The position numbers and the translations under genes are program-made. From Arthrobacter citreus (lineage in GTDB: Bacteria; Bacillota; Bacilli; Bacillales; Bacillaceae_G), in contig CP053688.1 in assembly GCA_013200995.1 (NCBI GenBank), forward strand, positions 3,100,001 through 3,164,000: 64,000 bases of DNA. Reading direction: 5' to 3'. Every line of letters begins with the position of its first letter. Positions within the stretch are counted from its first letter, which is position 1. Under the pieces are notes generated by a model. That model worked only from the letters and a program-made list of their open reading frames with translations. It made no database searches and was not told the origin of the DNA. Shown in pieces: positions 40,628 through 49,911 of the stretch.

Positions 40628-41107
40628 TTACTTAATAAAATGATAAGTTGTATATTGGAACTGATCCCCCGGATTTAATCCTTTTACTACTCCCATTGGT
40701 TCATTGGGTGGATTTTCAATTAAATATTTAATTAGTAATGATGAGGTAGGATCCTTAAGTAGTTCATCTTCCGATAAAAATCGTGCATCTGATAATTCTT
40801 CCTCTTGAATCGAAATAGTAGTATCATCTGCTTGGAGTAAAAAAATTAGCATATTATCACTGATTTCTTCACGAATAACGCCAGTTCTTACACCTATTAA
40901 TCCAATTAAAGTTGCTTTTACACCAGTTTCTTCACTAATCTCTCTTAGCACTGCTTGATCAACCGTTTCATCTTGCTTTACAAACCCTGCTGGTAAAGAC
41001 CATAAACCTTTTAATCCACTATATTTTTTCTTTACAACTAACCATCTTCCGACAGAGTCTTTAACTAACCCCGCTACTCCTAGCCATACATTGCCTCTTT
41101 TACTCAT
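40628..41107 (-). CDS. Nudix hydrolase
   Basis: The 159-residue protein has the Nudix box GFVKQDETVDQAVLREISEETGV (about residues 42-64), containing GX5EX7REXXEEXG. Such enzymes hydrolyse nucleoside diphosphates linked to other groups. WSLPAG precedes the box. The substrate is unknown. AAAGGTGG precedes ATG 41107. A terminator-and-leader unit upstream is duplicated (41120-41341). Confidence 0.9.
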   Translation of the reverse strand: MSKRGNVWLGVAGLVKDSVGRWLVVKKKYSGLKGLWSLPAGFVKQDETVDQAVLREISEETGVKATLIGLIGVRTGVIREEISDNMLIFLLQADDTTISIQEEELSDARFLSEDELLKDPTSSLLIKYLIENPPNEPMGVVKGLNPGDQFQYTTYHFIK

Positions 41108-41119
41108 AAATGTTAACCA

Positions 41120-41162
41120 CCTTTTTAGACAAAGAAAAAGCTCGACCTAAGTCGAGCTTTAG
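41120..41162 (-). repeat. Duplicated leader/terminator unit, copy A
   Basis: CCTTTTTAGACAA next to the hairpin AAGCTCGACCTAAGTCGAGC. Both parts recur, more widely spaced, at 41260-41272 and 41322-41341. The hairpin could end transcripts from yumB on the minus strand. Confidence 0.65.
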
Positions 41163-41259
41163 ACTGACTACCAAGCGCTCGTCTTCATCGTTGCATCACT
41201 TGCTTTAAGCGGCGCACATTACCTTCTTTGGTAACTCCGCTTTCCAACAAGCATTCGCA

Positions 41260-41341
41260 CCTTTTTAGACAAGCGTTTTTAATCAGTTTGATCTCATTTT
41301 TATTTTGACGCCTATAAATAAAGCTCGACCTAAGTCGAGCT
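41260..41341 (-). repeat. Duplicated leader/terminator unit, copy B
   Basis: The hairpin AGCTCGACCTAAGTCGAGCT lies eight bases past the yumB stop and must be its terminator. CCTTTTTAGACAA at 41260-41272 repeats the ribosome-binding segment of the Nudix gene. Confidence 0.65.
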
Positions 41342-41348
41342 ATATTAC

Positions 41349-42575
41349 TTATAGAAAGTTTAATTTTCCTTTTTTAAGAACTAACATCGGTCCGCCAAGT
41401 ACGAATAAGTAACGGTTATCGATTACTTTTTTCATAAATGAAGCTTTCCAACCAGTTAATTTTTTACCATAAACTACACCAATTGCATCGTCATGTCCTA
41501 ATGAACATACAGTACCTTTAATGTCTGGTTTAAATTCTTCTAATTCGCCTCTTCCACGAACTAATACTGATAAGTTGTGTGCAACATTAAATCCTTGTTG
41601 AATTGCAATTTGTGCTGTTGGTGGGTATGGACGGTTACTTGCTTCATCAATTAATAAAGCTGAGTCTCCTACGATAAATACATCATCGTATCCTGGAACA
41701 CGCATATCTTTAGTAACTTTTACACGTCCACGCATTGCTTCAAAACCAGCTTGTTCTACTAATGCATTTCCACGTACACCCGCTGCCCAAACAACTGTTG
41801 CAGAGTTAATTTTCTCTTCTACTTCGCCTTTAGCAACGATGATTCCTTCTTCAGTACATTCTTTAATTGCTGTACCAATTTTGAATTCTACGCCTTTTTT
41901 CTCTAATTGAGAAACTGCATAATCAACTAACTCCGGATCAAAACCTGGTAATACCATTGGAGCAGCCTCTACACAAATAATACGAACTTTTTCACGATCG
42001 ATATCATACTCTTTGCATAATTCTGGAACACGGTTTGCAAGTTCACCTACAAATTCAATACCAGTGAATCCTGCACCACCAACGATAATTGTTAATAAAT
42101 CATCGCGCTTTTCAACTGGTGTGTTGTAATATTTAGAAAAGCTATAATCAATATGCTCACGAATTTGACGAGCAGCATTGATGTTAGCAATTGAGAATGC
42201 ATGTTCTTTTAAACCTTTAATTCCAAAAGTTTCTGACTCAAAACCAAGTCCAACAACTAAGTAATCATAGTTTAATTCGCCGCTAGAAAGAATTACTTTC
42301 TTCTCTTCAGGTTTGATTTGAGTAACAGTATCTTGTATAAAGTTAATTTTATCTTGATTAATCACGTCTTTAATATCAAGACGTGTACGGTCATGATGTA
42401 ATGTACCTGCTGCATTTTCATGTAACCATGTTGCTTGGTAGTGGTAGCTATTTTTATTTACTAATGTAATGTCCGCTTCATTTGCAGATAATGTTTTTTG
42501 AAGTCGAGTAGCAGTAATGATTCCACCATACCCAGCTCCAAGGATTACAATCTTAGGCTTATTCATGATATACAT
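41349..42575 (-). CDS. yumB: NADH dehydrogenase-like FAD oxidoreductase (YumB-like)
   Basis: A 408-residue type II NADH dehydrogenase-family flavoprotein. It has an N-terminal FAD site [18 protein letters not shown], a second dinucleotide site [19 protein letters not shown] (about residue 165), and [10 protein letters not shown] (about 300). It oxidises NADH and passes electrons to quinone at the membrane in the best-known members. Assignment to YumB rests on position before yumC. Start ATG 42575 sits very close to AAGGATGG; ATG 42566 is possible. Confidence 0.88.
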   Translation of the reverse strand: MYIMNKPKIVILGAGYGGIITATRLQKTLSANEADITLVNKNSYHYQATWLHENAAGTLHHDRTRLDIKDVINQDKINFIQDTVTQIKPEEKKVILSSGELNYDYLVVGLGFESETFGIKGLKEHAFSIANINAARQIREHIDYSFSKYYNTPVEKRDDLLTIIVGGAGFTGIEFVGELANRVPELCKEYDIDREKVRIICVEAAPMVLPGFDPELVDYAVSQLEKKGVEFKIGTAIKECTEEGIIVAKGEVEEKINSATVVWAAGVRGNALVEQAGFEAMRGRVKVTKDMRVPGYDDVFIVGDSALLIDEASNRPYPPTAQIAIQQGFNVAHNLSVLVRGRGELEEFKPDIKGTVCSLGHDDAIGVVYGKKLTGWKASFMKKVIDNRYLFVLGGPMLVLKKGKLNFL

Positions 42576-42933
42576 ACCATCCTTTTAAATTATATTAAGT
42601 ACTTTCAATTTGCTTTAATATCTCTAAATTTATAAGTAAGCTCAGTAGTGAGCAATCTAATTCATTATAACTTAGTACATTAACGAGCAAACTACTATAT
42701 AGGGATATTTGTCTAAATATTTCGTAATAATTGTCACAAAATGTTAACAATTAGCCTATAACAATATTAAAGTTTTTTGCATAGAATTTCAAGCATAATC
42801 TAAACGCTAGAATTCTCAAAATATTAAGCCAAATTAATTATTTCTTAATTCATCCCCCAGTTTTACTAAAAAAATTTCTACATTAATTTAATGACCCAAT
42901 TTTATTTTATCAGCATAAAATATGATACTATTT

Positions 42934-42958
42934 TATAATAGATAACGATCATTTATGC
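42934..42958 (+). promoter_or_regulatory. Possible yumC promoter -10 with a Fur-box-like dyad
   Basis: TATAAT at 42934-42939 overlaps AGATAACGATCATTT, a partial match to TGATAATNATTATCA. No good -35 is seen. This is weak evidence. The 42576-42933 stretch holds nothing else recognised. Confidence 0.3.
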
Positions 42959-42977
42959 ATGAGGGGGTTATTCCGTT

Positions 42978-43967
42978 ATGAAAGATGAAAAAGTATTTGA
43001 TATTACAATAATTGGTGGAGGACCAATTGGTTTATTTACTGCTTTTTATGGTGGAATGAGACAATCTAGTGTAAAAATTATTGAGAGCTTACCTCAACTT
43101 GGCGGTCAATTATCTGCACTTTACCCTGAAAAATACATTTATGATGTAGCTGGCTTTCCAAAAGTACGCGCTCAAGAGTTGATCAATAACTTAAAAGAAC
43201 AAATGAAAAAATTTGAACCTACTGTATGTTTAGAGCAATCGGTTCATTCAATTACAAAAGGTGATGATGGAGTATTCCATTTAGTTTGTAATGATGGATT
43301 TGAGCACTATACAAAAGCTATTATCATTACCGCTGGAAATGGTGCATTCCAACCACGTAAACTTGAAATTGATGGTTCTGAACGTTTTGAAAAAGCAAAC
43401 TTACATTACTTCGTAGATGACATGAATAAATTTGCTAGTAAACGAGTTGTTGTTTTCGGCGGCGGCGACTCTGCTGTTGACTGGTCGTTGATGCTTGAAC
43501 CAATCGCTGAAAAAGTAACATTAGTTCACCGTCGTGATAAATTTAGAGCTCATGAACATAGCGTAGAAAACTTAATGAACTCTAAGGTAGAAGTATCAAC
43601 TCCTTTTGTACCTGTTGAAATCGTTGGTACAGAACGTATTGAAAAAGTTATTCTTCAAAATGAGAAATCAAAAGAGCGTCTAGAAATTGAAGTTGATGAT
43701 GTAATCGTTAACTATGGTTTCGTTTCTTCTTTAGGACCAATAAAAAATTGGGGCTTAAAGATCGAAAAGAATAACATTGTTGTTAACTCACGCATGGAAA
43801 CAAATATTCCAGGCATTTATGCTGCTGGTGATATTTGTACTTACGACGGAAAAGTTAAACTAATTGCTTCTGGCTTTGGTGAAGCACCTACCGCAATCAA
43901 TCATGCGAAAGCGTACATTGATCCATCAGCGAAAGTACAACCAGGCCATAGTTCTTCAATGTTCTAA
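42978..43967 (+). CDS. yumC: Ferredoxin/flavodoxin-NADP reductase, thioredoxin reductase-like (YumC)
   Basis: This 329-residue homodimeric flavoenzyme transfers electrons between NADPH and ferredoxin or flavodoxin. FAD site [18 protein letters not shown] at the N-terminus, NADP site [14 protein letters not shown] (about residue 156), and [25 protein letters not shown] (about 275). It lacks the CxxC of thioredoxin reductase, as expected for this type. GAGGGGG precedes ATG 42978. Confidence 0.94.
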   Translation: MKDEKVFDITIIGGGPIGLFTAFYGGMRQSSVKIIESLPQLGGQLSALYPEKYIYDVAGFPKVRAQELINNLKEQMKKFEPTVCLEQSVHSITKGDDGVFHLVCNDGFEHYTKAIIITAGNGAFQPRKLEIDGSERFEKANLHYFVDDMNKFASKRVVVFGGGDSAVDWSLMLEPIAEKVTLVHRRDKFRAHEHSVENLMNSKVEVSTPFVPVEIVGTERIEKVILQNEKSKERLEIEVDDVIVNYGFVSSLGPIKNWGLKIEKNNIVVNSRMETNIPGIYAAGDICTYDGKVKLIASGFGEAPTAINHAKAYIDPSAKVQPGHSSSMF

Positions 43968-43987
43968 TAATAAAATTAATTAATCAA

Positions 43988-44015
43988 AGAACTGTCTAAT
44001 AGGCAGTCTTTTTTC
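43988..44015 (+). terminator. Terminator after yumC
   Basis: ACTGTC...GGCAGT then six T. Confidence 0.7.
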
Positions 44016-44460
44016 GGAAATGTTTGTGATGTATTGAACAATACATTCCGAAATTAGTGAACCATTTCACAACTAACTTCGTAAAAATTCATCTCATTTT
44101 TTTATCTACACTATATAATAGTACCTTACTTAAAAAAAGATTCAACAATTTAAACTAAATTTGTAAAAATATTAACAAATAAGAAATTAGTCTAGTTTGT
44201 TTAATAGAAAAATTCTATTCTTTTGATTTACATTCTTCCTACTGCCTTCTTTTGTATATTTCATGTATATTATCTAATTCAATATAAACATAATTCTCTT
44301 GTTCAAACACATAAAAAACCTCCCCTAATAGTTTTGGTTTTTCAACATTAACTATCGAGAAGGCTTATGATTCATAAGATTTAATACTTTTAGGGTTGTA
44401 ATAAAATTGCTTGTGTACACTCAATTTCGCCATGTAATTCATAACCCTAAACAAATCATC
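44016..44460. other. Gap between yumC and yutM
   Basis: No gene seen on either strand. A weak hairpin (about 44310-44340) and AT-rich sequence only. Confidence 0.4.
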
Positions 44461-44466
44461 AATTTG

Positions 44467-44820
44467 TTAACACTCTTCAGGAGTACCAGCATTCGTAGCT
44501 GTTCTAAAGCTTGAGCCACATCCACATGATGCAATTGCATTAGGATTATCGATTGTAAATCCTCCACCTAATAATGACTCTTTAAAATCAATGACAACTC
44601 CTTTTAAAATTGGAGCACTTTCATTATCAATTAAAAACTTAATGCCATGATATTCTAACTCCATGTCATCGTCATTTTTTTGTGGATCGAAACCAAGACC
44701 ATATGATAATCCAGAGCACCCTCCACCTTTCACACCTAAACGTACAAAAGTATTTTGATCTTCTTCGTTTTCAATCATTTCTTTTATTTTTAAGCCTGCT
44801 TGTTCAGTAACTGTAATCAT
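44467..44820 (-). CDS. yutM: HesB/IscA-type iron-sulfur carrier (YutM)
   Basis: The 117-residue A-type carrier of iron-sulfur cluster assembly has three conserved cysteines: KGGGCSGLSYGLGF (about residue 34) and ASCGCGSSF (about 99-101). The start is directly next to the dapF stop, with GAGGAGTG inside the end of dapF, so the two are cotranscribed. A NifU-like scaffold (yutI) lies 5 kb away. Confidence 0.93.
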   Translation of the reverse strand: MITVTEQAGLKIKEMIENEEDQNTFVRLGVKGGGCSGLSYGLGFDPQKNDDDMELEYHGIKFLIDNESAPILKGVVIDFKESLLGGGFTIDNPNAIASCGCGSSFRTATNAGTPEEC

Positions 44821-45687
44821 TTATTTCACTCCTCTTTGAGTATAGTATATGCCTTCTGTTATTGTAACTGCTGGGCCTTTCATCAAAACATCGCCATCAG
44901 CAGACCAAGTTATTTGTAAATCTCCACCTTGTAAGTGAACAGTAATCGGTTCATCTCGATTATATTTACTTTCTTGGACCATCGCCACTACTGCAGCACA
45001 AGCTCCTGTTCCACATGCTTGAGTTATTCCTGAACCGCGCTCCCATACAGAGAAATTTATCTCATTATGCGGCAAACATTCGATAAATTCAACATTTACG
45101 CTTTCTGGGAATAATTCATGTTTTTCAACAAATGGGCCTAAAGTTGTTAATGGAGCATTCTTTATATCACTTACTTCAAAAACGGCATGAGGATTTCCCA
45201 TTGAAACAGCTGAAAATTCATAGTATTCTTCTTCAAATAAAATTTTATCTTTAGCAAATTCTTGTTCATTACCGGTCATTGGAATTTGAGTTCGTTGAAA
45301 TACTGGTTTGCCCATATTGACTGTTACTTGATTAACAACATTATTTTCTACATGTACTGTTGCTTTTACAATTGTACTTATCGTTTCAATCGTAAATGAA
45401 TTGTTATTTACAATCCCATTTTCAAATGCATACTTTGCAACGCATCTTAAACCATTGCCACAATTTTTAGCTTCTGATCCATCATTATTAAATATTCGCA
45501 TTTTTACTTCTGCAACTTCTGAAGGACAAATTAAGATTAATCCATCACTACCAATACCTGTATTAACATTTGAAACGTCAACTGCAAGATTAGAAAGTTC
45601 TTCTTCTTTTAGTTTTTCTTCAAACATATTTACATATATATAATTATTTCCTAGTCCATGCATCTTTGTATAACGAAAAGAATTCAT
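44821..45687 (-). CDS. dapF: Diaminopimelate epimerase
   Basis: DapF converts LL- to meso-diaminopimelate, the last step to the peptidoglycan cross-link residue and the precursor of lysine. The two catalytic cysteines are in [15 protein letters not shown] (about residue 75) and [12 protein letters not shown] (about 222). The N-terminus [17 protein letters not shown] is the family signature. GGGAG with eight bases to ATG 45687 is better than ATG 45693. 288 residues. Confidence 0.96.
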   Translation of the reverse strand: MNSFRYTKMHGLGNNYIYVNMFEEKLKEEELSNLAVDVSNVNTGIGSDGLILICPSEVAEVKMRIFNNDGSEAKNCGNGLRCVAKYAFENGIVNNNSFTIETISTIVKATVHVENNVVNQVTVNMGKPVFQRTQIPMTGNEQEFAKDKILFEEEYYEFSAVSMGNPHAVFEVSDIKNAPLTTLGPFVEKHELFPESVNVEFIECLPHNEINFSVWERGSGITQACGTGACAAVVAMVQESKYNRDEPITVHLQGGDLQITWSADGDVLMKGPAVTITEGIYYTQRGVK

Positions 45688-45788
45688 TTTCATGACTCCC
45701 TATTTTTTTTTATTAATATAAGTATAGAATTTAAATGAATTGAGCACAATAAGAACATCCCCCGTTTCTCGATATAGAAACATTTTAA

Positions 45789-45820
45789 GAGCATTCACTA
45801 TTTTGAATGCTCATTTTTTT
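45789..45820. terminator. Hairpin between yuzB and dapF
   Basis: GAGCATTC pairs with GAATGCTC, followed by T-run on the plus strand and partly on the minus strand. No other feature was seen in 45688-46004. Confidence 0.6.
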
Positions 45821-46006
45821 TTGCCCTTATTATTCACTTTTATATAATTCAAAAATAGTGTACTCATTAAAATAAAATTTGTTATTTGTAATCTCAATTC
45901 TTCTCATACTTTTTACCTAAACATAAATGGTAAGAGATAAGAAAATAAAAAATGGGGTAAGTTGTAAGATAGAGGGGTTTATTGTTGAAATAGCTCGAAA
46001 AAACGC

Positions 46007-46039
46007 AAAAAGCACTGCTAATTTTTAACAGTGCTTTTT
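46007..46039 (-). terminator. Terminator at the end of yuzB
   Basis: AAAAAGCACTG pairs with CAGTGCTTTTT and overlaps the stop. Confidence 0.8.
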
Positions 46040-46274
46040 ATATTAACATATTTTCTTCTAAGAAAATATAAATATTATCAACTAACTCAGTAGCAGTTTC
46101 ACCAGTTACAACTTCTCCTTCAACTAGTGCAAAAAGTGATAGACTACATTTTCCGCAATATCCAAGGCAGCCATATTCTAGTATGTCTAGATTTGGATCA
46201 CGTTCTAGTTGCTCTAACGCTTTTTGCGCTCCGTCAGATAGGTTTTTTATACAAAATTCGACTAATGGTCTCAC
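46038..46274 (-). CDS. yuzB: YuzB-like DUF1450 protein
   Basis: The 78-residue protein carries the cysteines C8, C36, C40 and C43 (EFCIKN and [11 protein letters not shown]), resembling a thioredoxin-like ferredoxin fold; a small redox or cluster-binding role is possible. The start is GTG 46274 behind AAGGAGTG. It lies between dapF and yutJ as in B. subtilis. Confidence 0.9.
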   Translation of the reverse strand: MRPLVEFCIKNLSDGAQKALEQLERDPNLDILEYGCLGYCGKCSLSLFALVEGEVVTGETATELVDNIYIFLEENMLI

Positions 46275-46470
46275 TATTTTTCACTCCTTGCTCTTCATAA
46301 AGTTACTCTTTTTTTCTTAAAACGTCAATCCTTTTGAGAATAAATGGAAGGTGCTTTATTTTACCGAGTTAAGCGTTGTTATTTTAGCATAAAATATATA
46401 TAATATAATTGTCGAAAAATAGAAAATTTTTTTCATTCAACGCTAATAAAACTAAAGGGGAACATCAACT

Positions 46471-47538
46471 ATGAAAAACCTCGTATTACTAGGAGCCGGA
46501 TATGGAAATATTCGTGTTTTGTCACGTCTATTAACTTCTGATTTGCCTGAGGATGTTCAAATCACATTGATCGATCGAAATTCTTTTCACTGCTTTAAAA
46601 CTGAATATTATGCATTAGTTGCAGGTACAGTTCCAGAACAGCATATTAGAATTCCATTACCAACTCACGAGAAATTAAAGGTTGTATATGGGGATATTAC
46701 AACAATTGATACGGCAAACAAGAAAGTAGAATTAAGCAATGGGAAATCAGTTTCTTACGATGATTTAATTATCGGTTTAGGTTGCGAGGATAAGTACCAT
46801 AATGTACCTGGTGCAATGGAACATACTTATAGTATCCAAACAATTGAAAAAACAAGAAACGCATACGAAAATGTTAACAGTTTACCACCAAATTCTGTAA
46901 TAGGTGTTGTTGGAGCTGGCTTAAGTGGAGTAGAAGTTGCAAGTGAATTAAGAGAAAGTAGAAGCGATTTACAAATTTTACTTTTTGACCGTGGAAGCCG
47001 TATTTTATCAATGTTTCCAGAAAAACTTAGTTATTATGTACAAAACTGGTTTATTGAGCACGATGTTAAAATTATTAGCAATTCAAACATTACAAAAGTT
47101 GAGCAAAATACGTTATTTAATCATGATGATGAGATTCATTGTGACGCTGTTATTTGGACAGCAGGTATTCAACCAGTTGAAGTTGTCCGCAACTTAGAGG
47201 TAGAAAAAGACAATACTGGTAGAATCGTCGTAACGAAATATCATCACATGCCAAATGATGAACATGTTTATGTAGTTGGGGATTGTGCTGCATTACCATA
47301 CGCACCTTCAGCACAGTTAGCTGAAGCTCAAGCTGAACAAATTGTAATGGTTTTACAAAAAAAATGGGCAGGTGAAGACCTTCCAGAGGTAATGCCTCAA
47401 ATAAAATTAAAAGGTATTATGGGATCATTAGGTAAAAAACATGGTTTTGGACTATTTAACGAACGCCCACTTCTCGGACGAGTTCCAAGATTGATTAAAT
47501 CTGGAATCTTATGGTTATATAAATATCACAATGGTTGA
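46471..47538 (+). CDS. yutJ: NADH dehydrogenase-like oxidoreductase (YutJ)
   Basis: The 355-residue flavoprotein is related to YumB. It has LVLLGAGYGNIRVLSRLL at the N-terminus, a second site SVIGVVGAGLSGVEVASEL (about residue 145), and HVYVVGDCAALPYAPSAQLAEAQAEQ (about 266). Most likely an NAD(P)H oxidoreductase; partner unknown. AAAGGGGAA precedes ATG 46471. Third such flavoenzyme in 6 kb. Confidence 0.87.
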   Translation: MKNLVLLGAGYGNIRVLSRLLTSDLPEDVQITLIDRNSFHCFKTEYYALVAGTVPEQHIRIPLPTHEKLKVVYGDITTIDTANKKVELSNGKSVSYDDLIIGLGCEDKYHNVPGAMEHTYSIQTIEKTRNAYENVNSLPPNSVIGVVGAGLSGVEVASELRESRSDLQILLFDRGSRILSMFPEKLSYYVQNWFIEHDVKIISNSNITKVEQNTLFNHDDEIHCDAVIWTAGIQPVEVVRNLEVEKDNTGRIVVTKYHHMPNDEHVYVVGDCAALPYAPSAQLAEAQAEQIVMVLQKKWAGEDLPEVMPQIKLKGIMGSLGKKHGFGLFNERPLLGRVPRLIKSGILWLYKYHNG

Positions 47539-47572
47539 TTAATACACATTCTTTAGATTTACTATATACTAA

Positions 47573-47613
47573 AGACCCCTTAACTAAGTTGATTGTTAAG
47601 GGGCTTTTTTTTA
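47573..47613. terminator. Terminator shared by yutJ and the SPFH gene
   Basis: AGCCCCTTAA pairs with TTAAGGGGCT, then eight T on the plus strand. Confidence 0.85.
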
Positions 47614-48579
47614 TTATTCTGTCTTGTCAGGTCTTATAACTTCTTTTACACTTTCAACCATTCCTAAAAGCTTTGTAGCATCTGTTGGAATGACAAGTTT
47701 AGATGCATGACCGTAAGCTACTTTCTCTAATGCTTCCATTGAACGTAATTGAACCATTTCTTTTGTTGGTTCTGCATTTCTCCAAACGTCTAATACAAGT
47801 TGTTCTCCTCTAGCTTTAGCTTCAGCAAGTTTAATGATTGCCTCTGCTTCCCCTTCAGCTCGTAAAACTTGAGAATCTTTATCTCCACGTGCTTTTTCAA
47901 CTTGGCTTAAGCGTTCCCCTTCAGCTTCAAGAATTTTTGATTGCTTTTCTCCTTCTGCTTTCAGGATTTTCGATTCTTTCTCACCTTGTGCATTTAATAC
48001 TTTTTCACGACGTGTACGCTCAGCTTGCATTTGTCGCTCCATCGCATTTTGGATATCAACAGGAGGAATGATATTTCTTATTTCGACACGATTAACTTTC
48101 ATGCCCCATTTGTCAGTTGCTTGGTCAAGAACTGCACGAAGTTTATTATTAACTGTATCACGACTTGTTAATGTCTCATCTAAATCTAATTCACCAATTA
48201 AGTTACGTAAAGTAGTAGCAGTCAGATTAGAAATCGCAGACAAAGGATTAGCAATTTCATATTCATGACGGACAACGTCAGTTACTTGATAAAAGACAAC
48301 TGAGTCAACTTGAATACTAACATTATCTTTTGTAATCATTGATTGTGGTGGAAAATCTACAACAGTCTCACGTAAAGTTTTTTTACTAGCTACACGTTCA
48401 ACAAATGGCATTACTATATGAATTCCACTCTCTAATTTACGATGGAACTTACCTAATCGTTCCACTAAATATACTTCAGATTGTCTTACAATACGAATAC
48501 TTGATAACAAAAGTATTATTACGAATAAAACAATAATACCAATTATAATTGGACCAACCATAGAGCCTACATCAGACAT
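47614..48579 (-). CDS. SPFH/band 7 (stomatin-like) protein
   Basis: About 321 residues: one N-terminal membrane segment (about 8-30), an SPFH domain (about 35-215, with YLVERLGKFHRKLESGIHIVMPF), and a coiled coil of repeated EGEKESKILKAEGEKQ-type units (about 215-260). Such proteins form large membrane-associated rings and usually have an NfeD partner, present immediately upstream. GAGGAG precedes ATG 48579, which overlaps the NfeD stop region. This pair is absent from the yut block as I recall it in B. subtilis. Confidence 0.9.
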   Translation of the reverse strand: MSDVGSMVGPIIIGIIVLFVIILLLSSIRIVRQSEVYLVERLGKFHRKLESGIHIVMPFVERVASKKTLRETVVDFPPQSMITKDNVSIQVDSVVFYQVTDVVRHEYEIANPLSAISNLTATTLRNLIGELDLDETLTSRDTVNNKLRAVLDQATDKWGMKVNRVEIRNIIPPVDIQNAMERQMQAERTRREKVLNAQGEKESKILKAEGEKQSKILEAEGERLSQVEKARGDKDSQVLRAEGEAEAIIKLAEAKARGEQLVLDVWRNAEPTKEMVQLRSMEALEKVAYGHASKLVIPTDATKLLGMVESVKEVIRPDKTE

Positions 48580-48580
48580 A

Positions 48581-49015
48581 TCATTTCTCCTCAATTAATT
48601 TATTTGTCACATACAAAGTTGCACCTTCTATTTTTGTTACAACTACCTTTTCATTTAAAGTTAATGGCTCTGTCGAACGGATTGTCCATTCATCACCATA
48701 AACTTTAGTCGTACCTACTTTATCATCAACAACTTCTACAGAAGCTACTATGAGCTCTTTGCCAAGTAAAGCATACACCCCATTTTCGATCGTTTTATGC
48801 TGGTGGATTCTCTTAGCAAATTTCTTTGTACTAAGCCATAAAATTATTGCACTAATAATAAAAACAATAAAAGTAAAGGTGTTTGAATCTGTTAAATAAT
48901 TTACAACTGATGCTAGAATGCTCGCAATACCAATCCATAAGAATACAAAAGTTAATGAGAACATTTCAATAATAATTAATAAAACCCCAATTACAAACAA
49001 GTAAAGCGCAACCAT
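48581..49015 (-). CDS. NfeD-family membrane protein
   Basis: The 144-residue short NfeD has membrane helices at about 4-25, 28-45 and 48-66. A soluble OB-fold domain follows (about 85-144: GKELIVASVEVVDDKVGTTKVYGDEWTIRS). Short NfeD proteins work with SPFH proteins, and the next gene is one; the two genes are tightly joined and surely cotranscribed. Confidence 0.9.
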   Translation of the reverse strand: MVALYLFVIGVLLIIIEMFSLTFVFLWIGIASILASVVNYLTDSNTFTFIVFIISAIILWLSTKKFAKRIHQHKTIENGVYALLGKELIVASVEVVDDKVGTTKVYGDEWTIRSTEPLTLNEKVVVTKIEGATLYVTNKLIEEK

Positions 49016-49157
49016 TCCACCCCTCCTCCCAGTTCTATATATATGCCAAAAATTGTAATTTATTTTACACTTCTATTCTATCATGTAAATTTAAGCTTTT
49101 TGCATAAAAATATTGAATTTTATTAAAACATTTTAATTTTGGAGGAATATCAATTCA

Positions 49158-49186
49158 AAAAAAACCCCTTACATTTTGTAAGGAGT
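49158..49186 (-). terminator. Terminator after yuzD
   Basis: CCCCTTACA pairs with TGTAAGGAG, then a T-run on the minus strand. Confidence 0.75.
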
Positions 49187-49195
49187 TAAAGATCA

Positions 49196-49498
49196 TTACT
49201 GTTCAATTGCGCTATAAACATCTTTTAATTTTGGATTACCTTCACCAACTACATTTCCATTTACTAATACAACCGGATAGAAAAACTCGTCATTTCTTAC
49301 ACGTTCGGCAAAATCTTCTTTTTCATTATTCTCAACATTAAATATATCAACGTATTGAAAATCAAACGATAAGTCAGGATATTTTCTTTGAAGTGCAGCT
49401 TGAAGCCATTCAAACGTTTCAATTGAGGACGGCATTCCTACACAACTAGCACAAATTACTTCAGCCCCAAAAACTTCCACTAAAATTTTATTACTCAT
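49196..49498 (-). CDS. yuzD: YuzD-like DUF1462 protein
   Basis: The 100-residue protein has a thioredoxin-like look: VEVFGAEVICASCVGMPSS with a CxxC (Cys 17 and 20) and FYPVVLVNGNVVGEGNPKL at the C-terminus. Function unknown, possibly redox. GGAGGAG precedes ATG 49498. It is divergent from yutI, as in B. subtilis. Confidence 0.9.
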   Translation of the reverse strand: MSNKILVEVFGAEVICASCVGMPSSIETFEWLQAALQRKYPDLSFDFQYVDIFNVENNEKEDFAERVRNDEFFYPVVLVNGNVVGEGNPKLKDVYSAIEQ

Positions 49499-49619
49499 TT
49501 TCTCCTCCTAGCATACAATAAATGTGTGTCCCAATATTTTCAAACACACAAAAGTACTCTGTAATAGATTTTTTCCTCTTAACTGATTATAATAAAATTA
49601 GTGAAAGGAGTCGATATGA

Positions 49620-49847
49620 ATGGACATGAAAGAACAAGTACAAGAAGTTTTAGATAAATTAAGACCGTTTTTATTACGCGATGGTGGAGACGTTGATTTA
49701 GTTGATATTGAAGATGGAATTGTTAAGCTTCGCCTTTTAGGCGCTTGCGGTAGCTGCCCAAGTTCAACGATCACTTTAAAAGCTGGTATTGAGCGAGCTT
49801 TATTAGAAGAAGTACCTGGCGTAATCGAAGTAGAGCAAGTATTCTAA
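49620..49847 (+). CDS. yutI: NifU C-terminal-like iron-sulfur scaffold (YutI)
   Basis: The 75-residue Nfu domain has the cluster-binding CxxC in [12 protein letters not shown] (about residues 41-44) and [16 protein letters not shown] at the front. It carries Fe-S clusters to target enzymes such as lipoyl synthase or aconitase in other bacteria. The start ATG 49620 is nine bases after GGAG; an overlapping ATG at 49616 is out of frame. Confidence 0.93.
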   Translation: MDMKEQVQEVLDKLRPFLLRDGGDVDLVDIEDGIVKLRLLGACGSCPSSTITLKAGIERALLEEVPGVIEVEQVF

Positions 49848-49860
49848 TATTTACCATATT

Positions 49861-49891
49861 AAAAAGAGAGGGAATTCCCCTCTCTTTTTTG
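49861..49891. terminator. Terminator after yutI
   Basis: AAAAGAGAGGG pairs with CCCTCTCTTTT around GAATTC. Confidence 0.85.
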
Positions 49892-49911
49892 TTTTTCACA
49901 GTCTGAATCTG

